NCBI RefSeq assembly: GCF_910578895.1
Contig: NZ_CAJTSC010000049.1
Coordinates: forward strand, 1 to 21,785
Length of the DNA: 21,785 nt
Direction: 5' to 3'
Origin: an uncultured Bacteroides sp.
GTDB taxonomy: Bacteria; Bacteroidota; Bacteroidia; Bacteroidales; Bacteroidaceae
Every line of letters starts with the position of its first letter. Position 1 is the first letter of the stretch. Under the pieces are notes generated by a model, which was not told the DNA's origin, searched no databases, and saw nothing but the letters and a program-made list of their open reading frames with translations. The translations under genes were made by a program, and so were the position numbers. Shown here piece after piece: positions 15,465-21,785 of the stretch.

Positions 15465-17663
15465 ATGAAACAGATGTTCTTTTTGGCAGGCGTATTGATA
15501 ATCGTCATGTCCTGCCACCCTTATTCAAGAGAAGTGGAAGCGGCGTTGGCACTCTCCGGTGATAACCGCTCCGAGTTGGAGCAAGTGCTCAATCATTTTA
15601 GGCAGAAAGATAGCCGGAAATTTGAAGCGGCATGTTTCCTGATAGCCAATATGCCTTATCATCAAAGTAAAGAAGAAATAATTCCTGATTCTTCTTATAG
15701 TAATCATTTTCGGAAAACAGATTCTCTTTATGAAGCTATTTTTTCTCATCTTCCCATTTCAGAGATGCGCTTTGTGAAATATGATAAGTATGATTCGGTT
15801 ATTCGTGAGATGTCTGCATACTTTGACCGGCTTCCTGAGGTTATTAAAAAGGTAACTGTAAAAAGTGATTTGGAATGTATAAAGGCTGATTATTTGATTG
15901 ACAATATAGAACAGGCATTTGCCATTTGGAAAACTATTCCTCGATTGCGAACGATGGGTTTTGAAGATTTCAAAGAACTGATACTTCCTTATCGGACTAC
16001 GGATGAATATGCTGAATTGTATAAACGTTCGGAACTTCGGCAACTGTTCGGGCAACGGTTGATGCCGGCAGACAGCATTTCTACGGTCGAGGTATTGGAA
16101 CGGTATAAAGTGTATACCGAAAAGTGCCGGCGGCTCAATAATTATATTAAAACGAAAAGGAATGCAGGGATATTCTATGATTTCCTGTTGCGAAAGGCGG
16201 GTTGGGATTGTCAGAATACCACCAACTGGACGTGTGATATCCTGCGTGCTTGTGGTGTCCCTACCATATATGAATTTACCCCTAAGTGGGTAGAGAGAGA
16301 CAGTAGGCATTTCTGGTGCTGTTCTCCCGATTCGTCCGGCATCCTTATGCCTTATACTCCTCCGGAAAATAACTTGTGCGAAGATTGGGAAACAAATTTG
16401 CAATATGCAAGCAAAGTATATCGCATGACGTTCGGTGCACAGAAAGACACACCTTATTTTATGGCTGGCGATGACGAATATATTCCTGCTCCTTTTCTTA
16501 CTCCTTTGTTGAGTGACCAGACTTTCCGTTATCATCAGACGGTTACATTGAGATTTCCTTTGAAGGAGGAGATTCCCAACAAGGTGGTATATCTGTGTAT
16601 GCTCACGCGAGGAGAACCACAGCCGGTAGGTTGGGGAGTGGTTGACAACCGTAAGAAAGAGATTGTTTTTGAGCAGGTTCCGCTCAATATGCTTTTTGTT
16701 CCCGCCTATTATGACGGAGATATGATGATTCCTATTCTCGAACCGTTCATGATACAGGCTGCTAAGGAACACGAAGTGATTTCCCGTCCGCTGACAGTCA
16801 ACAGACAAAACAAGATAACAGAGTTATCCATACGTGATGGTATGCTTTATCATACCGGAATTTGGAACAGGAAAGCAGAGGGAATAAGTTATATGCCGAT
16901 AACTTGCGATACGACACAGCGGACAACCATGAGGGTATATCGCAAGTATCCGGAAAAGAAACGTTTGAAAACGTTGCATCGCCAGCTGAACGGTGCCATA
17001 TTTACTGCCAGCGACCACGAGAAGAAAAGACGTTATTTCGACACGTTGCATACATTGGATTATGTGCCGCACTCCTATCTTCAGGAAGTTGACCTGCACA
17101 ATACTCGAAAGTATCGTTATTATCATTTCAGTAATCTGAACAGAGGCAAGGTGCATACCGCCCACATGGAGTTTCTGGGTCCTCGTTCTTCGGCGCATAC
17201 CTGCACGTCGCCTACTCCTTTACCGGTATTTTCGGATACTGCCAGAGTACCGGTACCGGGTGATACGTTATATCGTATCCACGGGACTCCGATACAGTAC
17301 CGTGGTGCTACGGCACACGCTTTCGATGGGAATTTCGAGACCTATGTGAGCGCCTCTATTATCGGTATGGACTTTAAAGAGCCTGTGCAGATTACACACG
17401 TTCGGTTTGTTCCGAGGAATGCGAACAATATGATTATTACGGGAGACAGTTATTTGTTGATGTACTATGACGGCAGCGAATGGAAGGAACATCTGCCGAT
17501 TATATATGCTGAAACTAATTATCTTGATTTTACGGATGTACCGGTCGCTTTCCTTTACTGGCTGCGTAACCTGACAAATGGCAAGGAAGAACTTCCTTTC
17601 TTTTATCAGAATGGCAAGCAGTATTTCCTGCACGTTGATACGCTCGAAACGGCTTGTCGATGA
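15465..17663 (+). CDS. Transglutaminase-like lipoprotein with C-terminal discoidin-like region
   Basis: A 732-residue predicted lipoprotein of unknown function. I chose the ATG at 15465 because it opens directly on a signal peptide with lipobox-like IVMSC (Cys17); the in-frame ATG at 15423 would bury it behind 14 extra residues. Residues 240-290 look like a transglutaminase/papain-like core: Cys249 in WDCQN precedes Arg261 of the LRACGVP motif by 12 residues, as in that superfamily, and His282 in SRHFW is a candidate second catalytic residue. The third residue is not clear. The last 120 residues (YRIHGTPIQYRG, AFDGNFETYVSAS, onward) resemble a carbohydrate-binding discoidin/F5-8-type sandwich. 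It starts an operon and overlaps the next gene by ATGA. Confidence 0.7.
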   Translation: MKQMFFLAGVLIIVMSCHPYSREVEAALALSGDNRSELEQVLNHFRQKDSRKFEAACFLIANMPYHQSKEEIIPDSSYSNHFRKTDSLYEAIFSHLPISEMRFVKYDKYDSVIREMSAYFDRLPEVIKKVTVKSDLECIKADYLIDNIEQAFAIWKTIPRLRTMGFEDFKELILPYRTTDEYAELYKRSELRQLFGQRLMPADSISTVEVLERYKVYTEKCRRLNNYIKTKRNAGIFYDFLLRKAGWDCQNTTNWTCDILRACGVPTIYEFTPKWVERDSRHFWCCSPDSSGILMPYTPPENNLCEDWETNLQYASKVYRMTFGAQKDTPYFMAGDDEYIPAPFLTPLLSDQTFRYHQTVTLRFPLKEEIPNKVVYLCMLTRGEPQPVGWGVVDNRKKEIVFEQVPLNMLFVPAYYDGDMMIPILEPFMIQAAKEHEVISRPLTVNRQNKITELSIRDGMLYHTGIWNRKAEGISYMPITCDTTQRTTMRVYRKYPEKKRLKTLHRQLNGAIFTASDHEKKRRYFDTLHTLDYVPHSYLQEVDLHNTRKYRYYHFSNLNRGKVHTAHMEFLGPRSSAHTCTSPTPLPVFSDTARVPVPGDTLYRIHGTPIQYRGATAHAFDGNFETYVSASIIGMDFKEPVQITHVRFVPRNANNMIITGDSYLLMYYDGSEWKEHLPIIYAETNYLDFTDVPVAFLYWLRNLTNGKEELPFFYQNGKQYFLHVDTLETACR

Positions 17664-19426
17664 AAAGGGACTTTTCAATCGCAGGTTTGTCCGTGTTGCT
17701 GGCGTTGCTGCCGGTAGGTGCGTCTGTGTATATAAGTGGATTATGCCATCCCACACATTCGTCTGCCGTTGCAGGTATGGGTTTGGTGATATGGGTTGTG
17801 GGGCTTTATACGGCTTGTTGTGTACGGAATGGCGGGTCGGGGTTCTCGTTGCCCGATTTGTTTGCAGGGATGCTTGCCGTTGTTGCGGCAGGTTGTTATC
17901 TGAAGTCTCCCGGTTTGCAGGGTTTGGGCGGTTTGTGTTTGCCGATACTTTACGTAAGCATTCGCCGGGCGGGTAAGATAAAGTCGTCCATCGTTCTTTG
18001 CGGTGTGGCGGTGGCGCTCATGCCGCTTTCTTTGTACGGATATTTGCAGTATTTCCGGCTGTTGCCCTCCCACAGTCCCTATTTTCCGATTACCGGACCT
18101 TATCACAATCCGGCTGTCTATGCCGGTGTGGTGGCAATGTTGTTGAGTGTACTTGTTGCCGTTCTCATAATTAGAACGTGTCGCCGCATGCTGGGTAAAA
18201 GAGTGAAAAGAGGAATCATGGCAATCGTCTTGTTGGCAGTTCCGGTTTTTCTGCTGACGGAAGCGCGTGCCGCTTGGGTTGCCTTGGGCTTTTCGGTAGT
18301 GTATACTTTCTTTCACGAATACCGGGACAGGTGTACGTCTCTTTTCCGGAAGCACTGCCGGGTTATCCTGTGCGTTTTGCCCGCACTGTTACTGTTGTGT
18401 GCCTTGGCTTGCTATCGTTTCAAACCCCATTCGGTCGACGGCAGGCTTCTTATATGGAAAGTAAGTTTTCACATGATAAAGGAGAAGCCGCTGACCGGCT
18501 TTGGAACAGACGGCTTCTCTGCCAATTATATGTTTTATCAGGCGCGCTATCTGGCTACGGAAGGCACTGAGCATGAGAAATACCTTGCGGGCGACACGCA
18601 TCTGGCTTTTAATGAGCCTGTCCGGATAATGGTGGAATACGGGCTTGGTGGCATCCTGTTCTACCTGCTGTTTGTCGGATTGGTTATGAAGCTTCCGGCA
18701 AGGAACAATGCGGTGTCGCGTACGGCGCGTGCAATCCTTTTGGCAATGCTTGTTTGGGGACTGTTTGCCTATCCACAGCGTGTGTTTCCGGTGATGGCTT
18801 TCTCTGCCGTGGCATTGGCTTGCCTTGCCAATCAGTGCAGGCCCTTACGGGTGGCTCGCCGTTCTTTTGCGCGGATGCTTACCGCTTTCCTCTTTTTGGG
18901 AACGGTATTGCTGGGCGTCCTTGGTGCTTCCACCCTGCAAGCCTATTACCGTTTGCAGTCCTTGGCTCGCCAACCAACGGTCGATATACGGGAGATAGCA
19001 TCACTCCGGCAGTTTATGGCAGGAGAACCTGCATACAGATACGCTTATTGCCGGCTTTTGGACAGGCAGAAACAGGACAGCCTACTGAAAGAACAACTGG
19101 ACGCCTGCATTCGTGTACGGCCTTCGCCCGCCAACCTTGTATGGAAGGGCGATGTACATCGGCGGCTCAGGGAGTATGACGAGGCGGAAGCAGCCTATAA
19201 AACAGCCGGTGAAATGGTTCCTGCCATGCAAACGGCAAGAGGTCGGTTGGCTTTCCTCTATCACGACCTCGGCAGGGAAGAAGAGGCGCTTCGGTTAGCA
19301 GAAGAACTCTTGACGGAGAAAGTAAAGGTATATGGATTCGATACTCATATCTTGCGGCTGAAACTTAAAAAGACCTTCGAAGGTAAATTAAATAATTGTT
19401 TAATTACAAAAAAACAAAAATTATGA
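17660..19426 (+). CDS. O-antigen ligase / Wzy-like membrane protein with TPR tail
   Basis: A 588-residue inner-membrane protein with about ten or more hydrophobic segments up to residue 425, then a soluble helical tail. Family signs: TGPYHNPAVYAG (145-156), EARAAWVAL (201-209), GRLLIWK (261-267), and a large loop with HLAFNEPVRIMVEYGLGG (314-331), where His314 fits the conserved ligase histidine. Members transfer a lipid-linked glycan to lipid A or protein, or polymerise it. Residues about 470-560 look like TPR helices (YDEAEAAYKTAGEMVP). The ATG at 17660 overlaps the previous stop as ATGA; an upstream in-frame TTG at 17654 is less likely. No other glycan-synthesis genes are near. The substrate is unknown; protein O-glycosylation is one possibility. 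Confidence 0.78.
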   Translation: MKRDFSIAGLSVLLALLPVGASVYISGLCHPTHSSAVAGMGLVIWVVGLYTACCVRNGGSGFSLPDLFAGMLAVVAAGCYLKSPGLQGLGGLCLPILYVSIRRAGKIKSSIVLCGVAVALMPLSLYGYLQYFRLLPSHSPYFPITGPYHNPAVYAGVVAMLLSVLVAVLIIRTCRRMLGKRVKRGIMAIVLLAVPVFLLTEARAAWVALGFSVVYTFFHEYRDRCTSLFRKHCRVILCVLPALLLLCALACYRFKPHSVDGRLLIWKVSFHMIKEKPLTGFGTDGFSANYMFYQARYLATEGTEHEKYLAGDTHLAFNEPVRIMVEYGLGGILFYLLFVGLVMKLPARNNAVSRTARAILLAMLVWGLFAYPQRVFPVMAFSAVALACLANQCRPLRVARRSFARMLTAFLFLGTVLLGVLGASTLQAYYRLQSLARQPTVDIREIASLRQFMAGEPAYRYAYCRLLDRQKQDSLLKEQLDACIRVRPSPANLVWKGDVHRRLREYDEAEAAYKTAGEMVPAMQTARGRLAFLYHDLGREEEALRLAEELLTEKVKVYGFDTHILRLKLKKTFEGKLNNCLITKKQKL

Positions 19427-20952
19427 AAAACATTAAGCGCAAACATCTGTTGTTTGCCTTGTCGGCATTGCTAAGCATTTGCTTCTATGCCTGTTACGAT
19501 GGAGAAGAGTGGAGCGTCCAGCAGGGCGTTCACCGCATATCTCCTACGAAGCGTAACAAACAGCTGACCACATCCGTGGCACGTCAGTGGTACGAGTTGC
19601 ATTACGACCCGGTGGTTTCTGTCAGCACTCGTTCCGGTGGCGGCGATGAGATGCCTGCCTTGATTAAGCCCAAGTGGGCGAACGCTACGGAGCGGAATCG
19701 TGGGCGTTATGAAGTAGTCCAGATGCCTATCCTGACGCGGACTAGCCGTATCATTGTCGATGAAGATACCCGTCTTCATTTCGATGAACTACGTATGCAG
19801 AAGAAACTACGCAACTCTACCCATTTAGTCATTTTGAAAGATTTGAAGACCGGAAACATCCGTAGTTTCATATCCGTCTTTGTCGGTTCTTACGATTATC
19901 TGAAGAAGACAACGCGGATGAGTCGGAACACGTATCTTTATCGCGAAAAGGATTTCGATGGCAAGGTGTTGTTCTTCAAGTTGAACGGCAGTATGATAAA
20001 CGGCTGGAAGTATCGCGATGGCAAGATTGTGGGCAAGATAACCCCGATTGATGAGGATACGAAGATACTGATGACCCGCAGTGGTTATTGGGAAGAAGAA
20101 TGTCGTATCGAAACCAATTACGAATATGTGGAAGAGTGTGAAGATGCACCGGAAGAAACTGATTGGGACGAGGAATACGGAATAGGTCCCGTGATAAGGC
20201 CGCCTATTTGTGAAAATGTGTTAGTACCTATTGATACACGAGTTTGTGAGTATGTTTGGGTAGAAGAAGACGATGATGATATTGAAGGTGGAGTTGATCC
20301 GGAAGAGGGAGAATCGCAGATTGTGTCACTTAAGGCAAAAAATATATTTCAAAACTCTGAACTTTCGGAGCAGGATTGGAAATTGTTGGAGGTTAGACTT
20401 GATTCTATTATAGAGAAATGTATGGGAGCTGGACTATATAATAGTTTATTAGACTCTCTTAATGGTGCTACAATTATTTTTCAGTTCTCCGATAACAAAG
20501 ATGCTGCATATAGACCGGAGACAAATATCCTTAAATGGAATAAAGAAATGGATAGTAATGAGCTTTTCCATGAATTATTTCACGCCTATCAATTACGGAC
20601 AGAGGAATCTGCCGCTTCTTTTAAGAAAGCTATGTTGAACCTTGAAATCGAGACTCATTATGCACATTATCTTTATTTAAGAGGAATGGAAGAATATGAA
20701 ACAAGTGAATGGAGAAAAGGTGTCAAAGGGGGCGATAAGCGGATACTGGCTTCTATGAATTTGAAAGTTTATTTAGATGAAAAAGGACAATTGTTAGAAG
20801 ATGTTCTGATGGATCCTTTGGAAATTTATTGGGAACAGACTGTTTTGCCCATATTTAGCGAATTTAATGAATATGATACGTATTCGTATGACAAAAATCG
20901 TGATATTTTATCTAATTTTACAAATTTATCAAATATAACCAAAGATTGCTAA
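19423..20952 (+). CDS. Putative HExxH zinc-metalloprotease lipoprotein
   Basis: A 509-residue secreted protein. The ATG at 19423 overlaps the upstream stop as ATGA and opens a signal peptide with Cys24 after FYA as a probable lipidation site; an upstream in-frame ATG (19396) would spoil it. Three parts are visible. Residues 25-220 form a soluble domain without a known motif. Residues 225-300 are a very acidic linker with four cysteines in two similar blocks (227/239 and 263/275). Residues 305-500 contain HELFH (383-387), a zincin HExxH motif, with Glu408 or Glu410 in LNLEIETHYAH 21-23 residues later as possible third zinc ligand. GC content drops sharply near codon 306, so the protease part differs in base composition. 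The family is not recognised; function is inferred from the motif. Confidence 0.65.
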   Translation: MKNIKRKHLLFALSALLSICFYACYDGEEWSVQQGVHRISPTKRNKQLTTSVARQWYELHYDPVVSVSTRSGGGDEMPALIKPKWANATERNRGRYEVVQMPILTRTSRIIVDEDTRLHFDELRMQKKLRNSTHLVILKDLKTGNIRSFISVFVGSYDYLKKTTRMSRNTYLYREKDFDGKVLFFKLNGSMINGWKYRDGKIVGKITPIDEDTKILMTRSGYWEEECRIETNYEYVEECEDAPEETDWDEEYGIGPVIRPPICENVLVPIDTRVCEYVWVEEDDDDIEGGVDPEEGESQIVSLKAKNIFQNSELSEQDWKLLEVRLDSIIEKCMGAGLYNSLLDSLNGATIIFQFSDNKDAAYRPETNILKWNKEMDSNELFHELFHAYQLRTEESAASFKKAMLNLEIETHYAHYLYLRGMEEYETSEWRKGVKGGDKRILASMNLKVYLDEKGQLLEDVLMDPLEIYWEQTVLPIFSEFNEYDTYSYDKNRDILSNFTNLSNITKDC

Positions 20953-20954
20953 TT

Positions 20955-21500
20955 ATGAAAACAACTGTAATATGTCTGTTTTGTTTGTTCGCCAGCCTTA
21001 TCGTAGCTGCACAAACCAATTATTATAATGTAGATAAGACGTTTTATGAGAAAGGTTATACATATCAGTGTGATGTTCTTGAAGGGGCGTATTATGTGAC
21101 TCTTTATAATGTAGAGAACCGATTTACTAACGTTAAGCAAGTAGATAGATATACGGGTAAAGGTATTACCACAAAAGAAAATATGCGGGAAACGCAATTG
21201 GAAGATGATTCGTGGACAAAACCTAAATGTTTCTCAATTATCAATGGGGCTTTTTCGCAGGAGCAAAAACAATTAATACAAAATCAAGAGTTCTGTATCA
21301 TATTGTATGTTGACCCTGATACCGGGAAAATAGCTGATGTAGAGTATCAGTTCTTAAGTCTTTCACCTTATGGTTCTATTCCTATTTCTGTTTTCCGCGA
21401 AATAGAAGTGGAATTAAAGAAAAATGTCTGGTTTGTTCCTACCAAATATGGTAAAAGACGGAATTTTATAATTGTAGGGTGGAGACACGAAGTAAGATGA
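20955..21500 (+). CDS. Small secreted protein, possibly DUF5043-like
   Basis: A 181-residue exported protein. The signal peptide MKTTVICLFCLFASLIVAAQ has a type I cleavage site after VAA and no lipobox, so the product is probably periplasmic. The ATG at 20955 follows the previous stop by 2 bp and is preferred over an upstream ATG at 20946. The mature part begins TNYYNVDKTFYEKGYTYQC and ends with a segment (SIPISVFREIEVELKKNVWF) that vaguely recalls TonB C-terminal-type folds. The start resembles DUF5043 proteins of Bacteroides as I remember them; this is not tested. Base composition is AT-rich (about 30-35% GC in sampled lines), like the protease half of the preceding gene, so they may have been acquired together. 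Confidence 0.7.
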   Translation: MKTTVICLFCLFASLIVAAQTNYYNVDKTFYEKGYTYQCDVLEGAYYVTLYNVENRFTNVKQVDRYTGKGITTKENMRETQLEDDSWTKPKCFSIINGAFSQEQKQLIQNQEFCIILYVDPDTGKIADVEYQFLSLSPYGSIPISVFREIEVELKKNVWFVPTKYGKRRNFIIVGWRHEVR

Positions 21501-21743
21501 GTAATGAAGTATATATTTGATATTGGTTAGTAACCTGTCGGCTTTTCTGTTCCGGATGATGTAATCATGACGAAAGAATAGAAAAGATTTATTGAATAAA
21601 ATACCTTCGAAGCTATCAGGCTCTTCGCCATCGAAATAAGATTCAGTTTCATTTACGTGAGTTTGAGTGTTGTTCATGGCGGAGAGCCATTCAATAATTA
21701 AAAATTAGAAGTTTATGAATGTTGTTAATTTATCATCTGTATT
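21501..21743. other. AT-rich intergenic stretch with decayed minus-strand ORF
   Basis: No plus-strand gene is seen. On the minus strand an 87-codon ORF (21677-21414) runs partly antisense to the upstream gene. Its first 50 residues look protein-like (for example YFDGEEPDSFEGILF) and the reading frame continues upstream of its ATG as IEWLSAM to an in-frame stop, which hints at a gene remnant. A small hairpin ATGGC/GCCAT lies at 21678-21692. No family is recognised. Confidence 0.3.
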
Positions 21744-21785
21744 ATGAAAACAATAAGAATTATTTTATTACTGTTAGTGGTTGCG
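21744..21785 (+). CDS. Start of another exported protein (partial)
   Basis: Only 14 codons are in the window: MKTIRIILLLLVVA, a basic start and hydrophobic core typical of a signal peptide. It runs off the right edge with no stop. It lies 243 bp after the previous gene in the same direction and probably belongs to the same secreted-protein region. Nothing can be said of its mature domain. Confidence 0.55.
   Translation, partial: MKTIRIILLLLVVA

Noticed and set aside
15759..16808. 349-codon minus-strand ORF antisense to the transglutaminase-like gene
   Set aside because: The plus strand has a signal peptide, domain motifs and operon overlap; the antisense frame shows no motif.

Overview
The window looks like a Bacteroides chromosome (order Bacteroidales). 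The main signs are promoter -7 boxes of the TAnnTTTG type at several gene starts, Bacteroidetes-type lipoprotein signals, a PL21 heparinase II very close to the Pedobacter enzyme, a fused HisIE, and an SDR-type threonine dehydrogenase placed divergently from kbl. No rRNA, tRNA, CRISPR array or complete insertion sequence was found. Species is not determined.

Positions 1-7505 hold a same-strand biosynthetic run: purU, hisH, hisA, hisF, hisIE, an FtsE-type ABC ATPase, lysC and lysA. Gaps up to lysC are 11-64 bp, so purU to lysC may be one transcript. HisH/HisF make IGP plus AICAR, HisA and HisIE supply their substrate, and PurU releases formate and free THF from 10-formyl-THF, the cofactor used to recycle AICAR. 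The other his genes are not here, so the pathway is split. LysC opens and LysA closes the lysine/diaminopimelate route; a large imperfect hairpin lies between them.

Positions 7506-7943 are a 438 bp non-coding stretch with a near-perfect long hairpin (7547-7641), a degenerate 22-nt tandem repeat (7713-7827) and a weak promoter. After it come an isolated periplasmic heparinase II (PL21), a ferritin, and a strong terminator shared with the convergent kbl. kbl and the divergent tdh form the threonine to glycine plus acetyl-CoA pathway. tdh is followed closely by a DUF4348-like lipoprotein gene and murB.

Positions 15131-15464 are a spacer with a perfect 19-bp inverted repeat and a doubtful small minus-strand ORF. 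From 15465 to the right edge lies the most unusual part, a tightly packed cell-envelope operon. It encodes a transglutaminase-like lipoprotein with a C-terminal discoidin-like region, an O-antigen-ligase/Wzy-like membrane protein with a TPR tail, a lipoprotein carrying an HExxH zinc-protease motif, a small secreted protein, and the start of another secreted protein. The first three genes are joined by ATGA stop/start overlaps and the fourth by a 2-nt gap. GC content falls sharply inside the HExxH gene near 20,340 and stays low to the window end, suggesting a mosaic or exchanged 3' part. This operon is my candidate for an undescribed system; its function is not known from sequence alone.
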